A DNA stretch of 64,000 bases from Xanthostigma xanthostigma (taxonomy: Eukaryota > Arthropoda > Insecta > Raphidioptera > Raphidiidae). How positions within the stretch are numbered: position 1 is the stretch's first letter; each line of letters opens with the position of its first letter. A program made the position numbers and the translations under genes. The notes under the pieces are model-generated. The model was not told the DNA's origin. It saw only the letters and a program-made list of their open reading frames with translations, and made no database searches. Location: positions 32,423,108-32,487,107 of the forward strand of contig OY754467.1 of the NCBI GenBank assembly GCA_963575645.1, read 5' to 3'. Positions 22,401 to 33,869 of this stretch are shown here, one piece after another.

Positions 22401-25400
22401 CTCGCCACAAGGTAACCTTTTAGTGAACTCTATTCCTGTCATTGGAGTACCAGTCGGTGGTAATAAAATGGCAGCATCCATACATAACCACTCAACGTTC
22501 AAAGGTCCTTTCGACATGTCATAATATCTGTTAAATAAGGCAAAGCTATTATCTTTTAGAAAAATAAATTCTATGTTACACATTATGAGATTACACAGCA
22601 GCCTTAAACATCTGTGTAAGTATACTGTATATTTATGGCCAAGTTCAGATATGAAAGACGAATAATAATCAGTTGAATTGGTACTTTATGAAAACGAAAA
22701 AAAAGCCATGAAAAAAAAAATGACATGTACGCAGTTCCACTGGCATTGGTGTCTGGTTAATGAGAAGTCTTTTATAAATCCAATCATAGACGAATAAAAA
22801 GTACACTATACTTGATAGGATATAGGTAGACAATGTACAAAGTTTTATCGAGATCAATCCTGTCATTCTCTAGTGATGCGGATACCAACAGAGATAAACA
22901 GATAAAGCTACAAAATACACAAAAAAAAAACAGAGAAAACTCAATTACAGAGATCCTGTTACTATTTCTTATACCAGTAATGACTTTTCCACTAATTATT
23001 AAAATTGGACAGCAGCCACCGGCCAGTAAAAATATAGTAGCCCAGTAGCGAAATGGTTGTCAATACTAGCCTGCTTACGTAATTTTTATCACGGAGTTTC
23101 GTTTAATTGTTATTAATGCAGTTCAACCACAATAAAAATAATAATAATAATCTTTGTTAATTTGTGACCATCACCTGGTACAAAATCGTCATACAATATT
23201 AACATAAAAAAATAAAATGACATAAAAAACACAAAATTTGTTTGTGGCTCATTATAGGTTTTCACAAGCGGTAGTTGTATACAGGGTGAGTCAGACCACC
23301 CGTATCAGTCGTTTTTTTCGAAAACGGTTAGTCGTAGAAAGTTGTGTCAAAAATCTGTATTATAAAAGCCCTAATGAAGAATCGAATGGTGATATTTTTT
23401 CCCCCCGGAAAGGTCGGCTTCCCTGTCAGTTTGCTCCGGAATGTTCAGAACTCCAGAATGTTAAATGGCACGATAGGTTGAAAGTGGTATTGTTGAAAAG
23501 ATCTTTAAAAAATAAGCAAGTTTTGTAAGACATTTTTTTTTTGTTACTGCCGCCCCTGTTAAGTAATATTCGTTTGAAATTATTAAATTAACATGTCAGA
23601 ATAACAAACTTAATTTTAAAAGTCGGCGTTTAAAATCTAGTTACCTAATTAAACAATGTCACAAATGTTCAAACTGTCTTCAATTTACTTCTTAACACTG
23701 CGGAGCTCTTCTAGATATGTAATGTACTCATAAGTATTTTCCGACAAAAAAAAAAAAAACAATTTCAATTATTGAAAACTTATTGTGACATAGTAAGTTT
23801 AATTAGGTAACTAGATTTTAAACGTCGACTTTTAAAATTAAGTTTGTTATTCTGACATGTTAATTTAATAATTTCAAACGAATATTACTTAACAGGGGTA
23901 GTAGTAACAAAAAAAAATGTCCTACAAAACTTGCTTATTTTTTAAAGATCTTTTCAACAACACCACTTTCAACCTATCGTGCCATTTAACATTCTGGAGT
24001 TCTGAACATTCCGGAGCAAACTAACAGGGAAGCCGACCTTTCCGGGGGGATAAAATATCACCATTTGATTTTTCATTAGGGCTTTTATAATACAGATTTT
24101 TGACACAAATCTCTACGACTAACCGTTTTCGAAAAAAACGACCGATACGGGTGGTCTGACTCACCCTGTATACATTTTTGCGTGAGGTATGTATTAGGTG
24201 TTTTTTTTTTAAATAAATTGAAATTTTCTATTGATTTAATGTCGTTTAAAAACTTATTAAAATATGTGCAGGCATTACATATAAGACTATTGTTATATTT
24301 GGCTGTACGATGCTGCTCTATACTATGTATAATGTATATCCTTGCACGTTCACGTATTGTAATTGTGAATCTCAACGTTTAATTGCACAGTTGATTTATT
24401 TATTGTAGACTCTCGAAAGGTCGTCTTAAATTTGCAACACGTGAAAAATATCAAAATAAGAAACCGGTGATTTATATTTTTGAGTTTACAATATTATTAA
24501 ATAAAAAGAGGCTACGGTATGTAAGTATATTATATATCAAATGTTTTTTCCATGATTCTCTGTATGGTAAGTAACATAATAAAACAGGTGAACACAAATA
24601 TTTGAACAAAACAATTCCGTCTTTCCAAATTTTCCAATACATAATGATCGTAATTTAAGTTAATTTTTCTTACGTCCCAAATTTAAACTCTATTATTCTT
24701 CCTTGCAATGAATGATTATAAGGCAGCCCCGGATCTAAGGGGGGGCAAACCGGGGCATCCGCCCCGGGCGAAAGATTCAGGGGGCGCCAAAATCATGATA
24801 GAATATGGTTGAAAACCACAACCAATCTGTCCTTTTTCCGATTTACTTAATCTGCTTGTTTTCTGACGGTTTCCCGTTCACGAAAAATGTCAACCATTAT
24901 ATATTTGTGGAGTTTTTTAAGTAATTTATCTCAAACGCGGGAGAGAGTTTCTGCCCCGGTTCGAAAAAATCCTAGATCCGGGGCTGTTATAAGGCTGTAA
25001 AGATAAAATTATTGCAAGTGAAAAAACTATATGCAGTACAACACTCAATCGCTAGAGTTTATCTCGCGGTAAACTCTGCGCGTTTGAATACTTATTTTGA
25101 TATTTTTCCCTGGAGTTGAATAATTGCTATACCCTATGAAAAAAAAAAAAATCCAGGGTTGTGGCCATCCTCCAAAATATACTGATATATTTCAGTTCTA
25201 TGCCTGACTATTCATAAAGTGACAACTTCGACTGTCTGAAATACAAAATGATTAGAAATAACTTACTCGTGTTCAAACATGTCTAAAAAGATTTCTTCGC
25301 TTTTGTAAAAGTTGCGCAGCGCAGCAGTGGCCGCAGTCCTGCACGCAGCTAAAGCAGCCCTTTGTGGTGTACTGAGTGAGCTTCGCAATCGTCCTAACAG

Positions 25401-28400
25401 GCGCAGCGCCAATTCGAGAGTCGCTAAACGTACGCGACTTACAGGCTTGCAGGCAACCGTAACCAGTTGCAGGAGTCTGTCTGCCAGCAGACTTCCGCAA
25501 CGTTGGCCGAACACGGGCTTTAGAAGTTCCGGACTGATACCTAAGCATTATGATAATTAGTTTGGACATGAAAATCTTCTAAGCCCTAAATTTTAATAAA
25601 ACATAATTACAATGGCAGAATATACCACGAGCCTTACATTAGGTACGCCACTTATCAAAAATAAGGGCTTATAATAATTTAACATTCTAATAAATATGTC
25701 AAATTTATTAACATAAATAGTCGTAACCATAAATGGCGGGCCTAGACTATTTTCACAGTAGAGTGAGAATCCGATTTAGCGTCGTTATCTTTCGAACCAA
25801 TTCTAATTTCTCAAAAACTAAAACATTCTGAAAATATAAGAGAAGGTACTGCCATACTTTTCGAATCGGAAAAGTAGCGATAATAGTTGCACGGCGAGAC
25901 AAATGTTTTTTTCCGTCACCATGGGATTTCCTGATCTAGCGCCTGGAGTGGTAGCTCCACTCGCTCTAGCCCCGGGCCGGCCCTGGACCACATTGTCTTA
26001 TTAATTCTAAATAGAGACAGCGAGCAACCAGGCAAATATCTGATCAGTCGAAATACTGATTCAATTAACTTATAATAAAAAAAAGCCGATATCTTACCAT
26101 CTAGTCCACACAAGAAAAGCATGAAAATTATAAAGTTCATAAACTCATTAAAGCGATACAAAAGTGTATATACACATGATAAATACAATAAACCACCTGA
26201 ATTATGAATAATTAAGATATATTTTTAAAAAATGTCAATGACATCTGTTTCTGAAAGTGTATTGGAAAATTAAAATTTCAAATTGTCATTGCGATGCGAA
26301 TTCAAATCTTCAATTTGATTTACCAAAATTATTGTTATATTTTACCTAAAGCTATTATATTTCTATTAGTTAGCTTATAATAAATATGGTAATAAAAATT
26401 GTCTTTTTACATTAAAATCAACGCTACAAAAATATTTCTACAGCTACCGACTCCTAGGGCCATCTGTATCTAGTACAAATTCATATTGCTCAAACTTATT
26501 TTATACTCGATTCTTCTAAGTAACATTCTTCTTCCATTTCATCGAATGCAGGTGTAAACAAGCTATCCGAATTCTTTTCATCCTGTTCCTTTTTCCATTT
26601 ATCCGATCGTTCCTTTTGAAACTGTCTATTTCTCTGCAAATATTTATCTATCAAATATTCTTGATCGTATGTAAATCCACACATTCTCATATCAAAATTC
26701 AATAATGTATCATTTCTTTCCAACTGTTCTGCAATAGAAGCACCAACTAGGGGTCCAAGATCATTGTTGCTAAAATCGATACAAATAAGGCTATCGTTAC
26801 GCGCCAAAAGATTAGCAAAGGCGACGTTATTTTGCGTGAAACCACAACCCGCCATTAAGAGCCTTCTTAAAATGTTCTCGTTGTCAATTAATGCACAGGC
26901 TATAGCGTTTCCTCCAGTTTCATCTATAAGGAAAAAGTTTTGATAATTTATACGATTTATTTAAACAGAATACTCCACGTCCCAAATAAAAAAAAAACAA
27001 CGTAATATCGATGTATTTAAAGATGTGGTAATTTCGCCATAATGTATCATTAATTAATCACCTCATCAATGATAATATGATGTGCACTCTCTCCACAAGT
27101 TAATATTGAGGTGTTTGTTGACAAGTTCTGAACTAGTTCTGTGTGTTAGCAACACAGAGCTCTTTGAACACAACTGCGTGTTTTTTGGTTAAATAGGAAC
27201 CCGTTTTTGTGGATGAAAAAAACATGAAAAAGCCTATGTGTTTTGGGCCTCCTTTATATCTATACTTTGTGGCAGTAACCATAAAAAATTCCACACTAAC
27301 CTATAAAATTGAGAGTTAAATTTAGCAGTTCCAAATGTATAATAGAATCTTCATGGTAATAGGCTTGAGCTAAAGCTTGCGCTCCTAAAGATCCGATTCT
27401 ATTATTGGCTAGAATAAGTTCCTTAAATTGCGGTCGTCCCAATGCTAGGAGCTTAGCGATAGCTATAGCACCACGATCACCGACTCGACAATGCGACAAA
27501 TCCAACGTAGTCAAATATCTGCTCATCGATATACCTTGCAAAAGCATCGCAGCTCTGCGACAATCTATAGTACTACGATGTATTCGCAAAGTATGGATAC
27601 GGCTTTTGCTTACAGCAATTCCGAGTGATTGGCATTCCGTTACTGATATTTGAAACTTGTACCATTCGAAAGTCATTCCAATATTTGCTTGACCAAAATG
27701 AATGACAAACTCGCTTAGACGTGGTAATGCTAATATTATTGGTGACAGAGGTATGTGATCCTCGGAAGGAGGCACTGGTGGTTGTAGTTGTCGAATGCTG
27801 AGGGTTGTCTGCATGTTAGAAAATATCAACTTAAAACGTAGCATTGAATTTGATTTTTTTTGTAATTAAATTTCCATCAAAACTTTTTATTGCTACAAAA
27901 ATTTAATTTACGATAGTGTCACTATTTGGTAGAGTTTTTGACACCTGTATAATACAGAATGCACATACATACACAGGGTGTAGAATTTTACAGGCAGTGC
28001 CGTCTATCAGATGGATTTACATTTTTTAAAGGCCATTTTAAATATCTGTCTTTACTATTAAATCATATGATAGGCAACCGGCAGAACTACACTTTTCAAT
28101 AACAAAATAACATAAAACTTACCAAATAAGATCCACAGAGAATAGACATTTTTTTTATTTCTTCTGGATTATACAACTGTGGTTTTAAGTTTTCTAAATA
28201 TTCCTGTAAATGTGTTTCCAAATAATACTGTCTCCATGTTTTTACACCAAAATGGCTGACATCATCTATACTAACATAAAGTGCTACGGAATCGCATCTT
28301 TTAATTATATCAGGTGTCCTTTTGGCCGATTTCGATGCATTTCGTGCAGTTTTTGGTGAACTAACAAAAGATTTAGATGAACCAATATAAGATTTTGATA

Positions 28401-31400
28401 TAGCCAGTCTGGAACTTCTATCTGTTGATTTTAATGACTGTTCGTGAGGAGATTGTTCTGACTTTAAAGAAATTGGTGAATTCACTAAAAAATCGGAATT
28501 TAAACTTTGTTCTGATTTAAACGCCTGCTCCTCTTCTTCATCTTCATTCACTTCATCTGAACTCATTTCACTCTTTGGAGTTGTTTCGGGGGTCGGATGT
28601 ATCGGCGATATCGGTGAAGAATACGGCATTGACACAGGACTTACAAGACTAGTAAAAGCATCTCCACTTGCCTCCGTAATGTCCACTTCGGGATATGTAA
28701 ATCTTCGGTCAGGACGAGCATCGGGCCATCGTTCTTTAAAACGCCGTTTCCAATAAATATCATCTTCAATTATGGGTACGACTAGCTCCAAAGGTAAATC
28801 ATATGGTAAAAGCTCAACCAATGCGCATCTATCAGCTGGTAATGGTAGTTCTTCAGGCAGAACGGTTATAAACTGCCAATTTCGAGCTATCGTTATAATG
28901 CAAAGATCTCGTAACGATAGAGGTACTAAGCTGTCCCAATGAAAATCGGATGCGTTCAGAACACAGAGATGGCTTTTTTTCACAGCAGTGGTAGGTTTGT
29001 ACGTTTCAAGTGCATTGAAATTGATGGTGTGATATATTTTCATTTTCACTTATTTATAGTCTTTATGTACTGATTCTTAAAAATACTATATAATATTGCG
29101 AATGAAACAACAATAACATTTTATCTTATTGATTACACGTACCAGGGGTACAAGTTCACTTGTTTATCACCATGGCAGTAAACAAATGAAAATAAACAAC
29201 AAAATAAAACAAACGCGTACTAATGTTGTTTTCTGTCTGTCTCATGTTTCAGAAACGCGATACACATCAAATATAATACATAACAACTTTTAATATCAAA
29301 TTACCATATTCATGAACTCGAGCTAAGAAATTCAGGTGGTTTATTTAAAAAAACATGAAAAAAGCAGTACAGCATAGTAAGGCTGAACTAATATTAAATT
29401 TTCTTTTTCCTTTTTTATATATTTCATTGTATGGTGTACCTTCAAACAAACAAACAAAATTCACAGAACTTTTCAAGTATCTACCATTAGCTACTTTCAA
29501 ACTGCATAATGTATTCACGATAAAAATGAGGTTATGTGGCATACGATAAACAAAGAACTGGCATAGTATTTTTGTATCTTTGACGATAAAAATGAAAAGT
29601 ACGAAAGTCGGGATAATCTTTAAATATTATGTTTTGTTTTCGTATCGTTCCAATGATATAGACTTATTTGGTGATATTATTTAATTGATAGAATTAATAA
29701 ATTACCTCTGTTGTTGGCCAAAGCATATAACAAGCACAATGCGAAGAGAGCTGAATAATCATTCTCAGTGCAGTCGAGCGCATTTAGGACGGTTTCTAAA
29801 AATGGTTTTTGTACAGTTGAAGTAACACACACCGTTGGATCGGAAGTAGCCATCCGCTCTTTTTCTTCATCAGTTATATTGCTATTAGAAGTATCTCCAT
29901 CCTCATCAGTCAGTACTTCTTTGTTTTCTTCTTTTTCTTCAACTGCTTCTTTTTGCAATGCATCTTCTGCATTTGTAGTTTCAACTGTCGTAACATTAGT
30001 CGCTTCTGCTGTCTGCTCTTCGACGGGGCCATTTATAGCTTCCGAAGATTCGTTCAAAGATTCGGTCTGACCGTTTTCAAGAATCGCGTTTTCCACCAAT
30101 AAATTACTTTCGGAATATCTATTAATATTTATTTTTGAGCTTTGAGTTACATTTTCAATTTTACTTTCAACGCTGCATTGCGCTGCACAATTTCCAGTTC
30201 CCAATAGATTTTTGGAAGAATTCAGTTCCGTTTCCGGCTTTGATTCCGGACTTTTTATTTCGTCTACATAGGACTCTAAAATTCTAGCAGCTCCATATCT
30301 GTAAAAATCAAATAACACTGATACAGAAATTTCTTAATTAAACTCCTCCCACTAAATTAAAATTGCATTTCCTGATATAACTCAGCCATTTTTACTTGAC
30401 TAAGAAACAAACTACCAAATGTTTTTGTTTAATAAGAAAAACATTCAAAAATGTCTGATCCTAACATTGCTAAAATTTTAATTTCAGACATTTTTTAACA
30501 ATAATTGTTTAATATGAATTGTCTTCAGAATGCATAAAAATTAAACGAAACGTCCATATAATTTCAAATAAACAACTGACTAAAAATAGAATTTATTTTC
30601 TTGGGTTGCTATCACATAAAAATAGCATTATAATACTTCAATCTAAAATATGAATAATGTCATAGGAAACACACAAACCTAAAAACTGAAGCATCCGCAT
30701 TCAATATAATCCAAGCAAGTGAATGTACAAGCGGCGCATGCGTAATTATTAGAAACACTTGGGATAACAAAAAGAGCGCCACAACACAAGATACTCTCGG
30801 ATCCAGCGACTGTTCGGAGTTCGGTCCACCCGGAGAGCCTTGCGGCGTCAGTGTATTGCGAAGAAATGATCCCGGACTTCTTCCCGGAGAAGCATTATCT
30901 TGTAAAGGTACTGTATTGACAAGTGAATATATATACAACGGAATGAGAAGTTTGTGCAGCAGATGCTCCGTCAATACGTGGTTCAAATCCGTGATATTGA
31001 GACATAAGATATCATTCAGATAATGAAGGTGATCGAGATGTTCCGCCACTAAATCTGAAAGACGATTCTGTGATTGGTGACTGAAACAAAAATAATACGT
31101 CAATTTTTAAGTTTTTTTTTTAAACTCAAAAGACTGTGTTCTCGTTATGACAAAACAACAAAGAAAATTAAAACTAAATTAAAAATTGAATCTTTGTCAT
31201 CTGAATTAAAAGCAAAAAAAACGTAGTCCTCTCAAAATTGTTACTGACAAAACATATTTTCAGCAATGACAGTTATCAAAATTTATGGAGAACTAAAGTT
31301 ATTAGCGAAATCTCTATTTGCTTCTATAAACTTTTAAGTAAGCATTAACGCAATGAAAAATCTAAACGCTTTGCGCAGTTAATACTTACTCTGCATCATT

Positions 31401-33174
31401 CCTCACACACGTGTCAAGTTCAGTGACATGTTTGGCAATGAACCAAGCCAAATTACTGAAATACGGCGCAGCAGTACGGTCCCTTATAAATCTCAGCATG
31501 CTAACGTCTTCGACGCGGAAGACATTTAAAGTTAAAGTGCGCACCGCAATACGGACCATCGATTCGCTATGATTAAAAAATTTTATCGCTTCCGTGTACA
31601 GTGGAAAATCGTTTGTGTGCTGCAAATATGTTTACATTAAAAGAAGTACTGTTTATTAACATTTATCGTTTGTTCAGTTTTTATTAGAAAAATGGTAGCA
31701 TTATTACTAGGTTGTAACAATTTAGTGGTTGAGACAGCACTAAATTTCGCAAATCAAGATAATAAAAGAAAAGAAAATGTCGTAATAGTAACAATTATAT
31801 AGATCACATATCATCTTAGTTCTCCCCCACAGTATGGGCTGCATAGAACGTAAGTGATTGCGTTATTATGCGTGAGTTTGTGTATTCGACACTTATTACT
31901 TTATATAAATAACATTATTGACCAATTTTTCAAATAATTATATTGACAAAAAATATAATTATAATTCAATAAATTTACGTTTAGTACTTTACTTTTGGTA
32001 AATCTAATATATACTTTCAGTGTAAACATTGAGTTATCTACACTGCACTAATATACCAAATACACCTATTATTATCAAATGTTTTTATACTAAATTCTAT
32101 CCACACTGAAAAAATCATATACCTCGTTGTAGAAGAAATGGATTGTATGAGCATTTAACTTCAAACTCAACGTCTTTAAAAATGATATGTAATACGCCAT
32201 GACTTCTTCATCGGAGAAATCAAATTTGTGGACAATTATTGAATTCACATGATTGTTAGATAGCAAATAATCTGGAAAAAAATATTTTTCGAGTGTAAAG
32301 TTTTAAAATAAAATGCAATGCCATATTTGGGACTCCTGATGCCCCTGGCGAAAGTAGATCTTGGTGCTCTCTCATAAAATTCACACAAGATAGAATTAGG
32401 ACAGTGTAATTTTGGCAAACGACTTTAAAATGCCAATACGCTGTTTGAAGATAGCATTTGACAATAATATAGATTTTACTGTCTCGCGGCACCTCTTTGC
32501 TTTTGGCGTCCAAGGCACGGCCAAACTCTAGATACGGCGCTGATAAAAAGTATAACATATAACTGAATAAAATTAATAAATGAAGAAACTTACATAAAGA
32601 TGTCTCATTCCGTATGTTTTCGAACAAAATGTTTAATGTTTGTAATAGTTGGACACAAACATAACTCGAACCACCACTTCGCTGTCTCATTATTCGTAAA
32701 AAGAAGGACAACATGTTTTTCTCCAGAAAAAAACTTTAAAAAATTAAAAATACGTTAAATAATTTTGATATTTGTAGATATAATACTAATCTCTGCATTA
32801 AATAATTTAATTCGTTAAAAATTTAAATAAAGACAAGCAGAGGAAGACCACTTGAAAGAATTTGGACTTTAGTTACTAACTAATAAAATCCTTAAACGAG
32901 ACTTTGCCTCCTTCATAAAATTGAAAAACACCCGTTTTAAATACTAGAAAATAATAAAACTAAATACATACTCAAAGACTGAAGAATCATTCTGATCTCC
33001 CCAAATTAATATTTCTGCGATGCAACGTAACGATTCAACAAGCAAGCCTCGATTGTGCTCCGAGACTGTTTGATTTCGAGCCATCACATTGTATAAATAT
33101 TTTAAGTGTTCTAGTGAATGAGGATTTTTAGGGCGGCCCCAACCACCGCCAAACCAGCTACGACTTCTAAACAT
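19414..33174 (-). CDS. ema: CLEC16A / Ema endosomal maturation protein, complete, 12 exons
   Basis: Exons on the minus strand: 33174-32972, 32733-32594, 32271-32123, 31619-31390, 31080-30679, 30298-29706, 25540-25267, 22527-22401, 22317-22179, 22043-21883, 21378-21226, 20094-19414. All junctions are GT-AG and keep frame, giving about 1083 aa, close to the fly and human proteins. The N-terminus [20 protein letters not shown] and the run [16 protein letters not shown] match CLEC16A, as does the FPL domain (about residues 45-200). The C-terminal half keeps [27 protein letters not shown] and FIFDDHIRC. There is no C-type lectin fold despite the human name. Ema/CLEC16A acts on late endosomes and Golgi with the HOPS tether and in auto- and mitophagy. 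Exon 5 has an inserted SPG-rich segment and exon 6 a long acidic one. Intron 6 houses a whole other gene. Confidence 0.95.
20531..20668. repeat. Short MITE with TAA duplication
   Basis: Inverted arms of about 33 bp, agtatagctactgtttgcta at 20531 and its complement ending 20668, enclose about 70 bp. TAA lies at 20528-20530 and 20669-20671. The pattern suggests a PIF/Harbinger-type MITE. It sits in the intron between CLEC16A exons 11 and 12. Confidence 0.7.
20683..20761 (-). mobile_element. Short retroposon-like insertion with 10-bp duplication
   Basis: The direct repeats aatataaagt at 20673-20682 and 20762-20771 bracket 79 bp containing ctgaaaaattggtcgataat and, inverted, the ttgattaacgtctga motif. 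The same sequence forms the ends of the 37189-37447 insertion and the 60446-60534 insertion. Confidence 0.6.
23282..24168. repeat. Fold-back element of 887 bp in CLEC16A intron 7
   Basis: Ends cagggtgagtcagaccacc (23282) and ggtggtctgactcaccctg (to 24168) are bordered by TA. Arms of roughly 430 bp pair with few mismatches, for example the cccggaaaggtcggcttccc block at about 23404 and its complement near 24040. A short AT-rich spacer lies near 23690-23760. No transposase. Confidence 0.85.
24724..24986. mobile_element. hAT MITE (CAGCCCCGGA ends)
   Basis: Ends cagccccggatctaagg and cctagatccggggctg. Perfect 8-bp duplication ttataagg at 24716-24723 and 24987-24994. 263 bp, noncoding, with a C/G-rich left part (gggcaaaccggggcatccgc). 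Located in CLEC16A intron 7. Confidence 0.9.
26496..29043 (-). CDS. LRR protein, probable dynein regulatory complex subunit 5 (DRC5/TCTE1), nested gene
   Basis: Three exons: 29043-28123, 27808-27301, 26923-26496, joining in frame to about 618 aa. I chose the ATG at 29043 because an in-frame TAA lies just upstream and the GTG at 29049 is not an initiator. The N-terminal region has a [15 protein letters not shown] helix and an [20 protein letters not shown] motif. It is followed by an acidic, Ser-rich insert (about residues 150-265). From about residue 390 come leucine-rich repeats: [68 protein letters not shown]. This order resembles TCTE1/DRC5, a nexin-dynein regulatory complex subunit of motile cilia and sperm tails. 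The gene lies wholly inside CLEC16A intron 6 on the same strand. Assignment to the LRR group is firm; DRC5 identity is likely. Confidence 0.8.
32316..32542. mobile_element. hAT MITE in CLEC16A intron 2
   Basis: Ends caatgccatatttggg and, inverted, tctagatacggcgctg share a CARYGCCRTAT core. The flanks ataaaatg (32308-32315) and ataaaaag (32543-32550) match at 7 of 8. The open frame covering this region on the minus strand runs from exon 2 into the MITE and is not coding beyond the exon. Confidence 0.75.
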
Positions 33175-33869
33175 GATTATTTTAACATGTACGCCTAATT
33201 ACTAATAAAAGGTTATATTTCGTTTATTTTTTTTATTGCACTTCGAATATTTAAAAAAATCTTCACGATACCATGTCTGCTAAGTGTTTATTATTTTTGA
33301 TTAAAAATGATAATAGCACGTGCACTACAATTCTTTGATGGAAAGTCTTTAATTAACTTTTGACAGATGAAACCCATTTCGCCATATTCCAAAATCACAT
33401 ATTATGTTGCAAGAAAGAGACAACAGTCAGTTTTCTCCTTTTATGAAAATCACCAAAATAAATATAAGTAGGTACTGCTATTCCAAAACCTGAAAGGTTA
33501 TCCTAAACAAATTTTTTGGGATTATTGTTGGTTTGACATAGTGCTCGTGTTTTTCGTGAATCGTAATCAGTCACATAAAATTTGGACACAAAGGAAACGT
33601 TTCTCAAGCCTGAACTGAAAACAAAAGGTGTGGGGAATGCAAATTAAAATTCAGTTTCTTTATTATATTCATCTTTTTCTATACCTTGAAGTCGCTTTGA
33701 AAATTACTATCTTTATCTCTTTCTATTTTACAGTAGGCATAAATAAACGAAATCCACCATTGTGTGTACAGCTGATTTTAGAAAACAAAACAGTTGGAAT
33801 GTCATCTCCATTTTTAATTTGATTGCAAAATATAGAAATTATATTTTTTTACAAACAATTGCTTGAAAA
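33175..33869. promoter_or_regulatory. Shared upstream region of CLEC16A and Dnmt2
   Basis: The two start codons point away from each other across 695 bp. No other gene lies between, so both promoters must be here or overlap. No TATA box or Initiator could be assigned with confidence. A bidirectional promoter is inferred from arrangement only. Confidence 0.4.

Noticed and set aside
29044-29049. GTG at 29049 as start of the nested LRR gene
   Set aside because: Eukaryotic initiation at GTG is unlikely and an ATG lies two codons downstream.
29768-30070. 100-codon plus-strand ORF
   Set aside because: Antisense to CLEC16A exon 6, Ser-rich because the true exon is Glu/Thr-rich.
32256-32593. Extension of CLEC16A exon 2 into a 152-codon frame
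   Set aside because: A good donor ends the exon at 32594; the extension lies in a hAT MITE and does not match the family, whereas the exon at 32271-32123 does.
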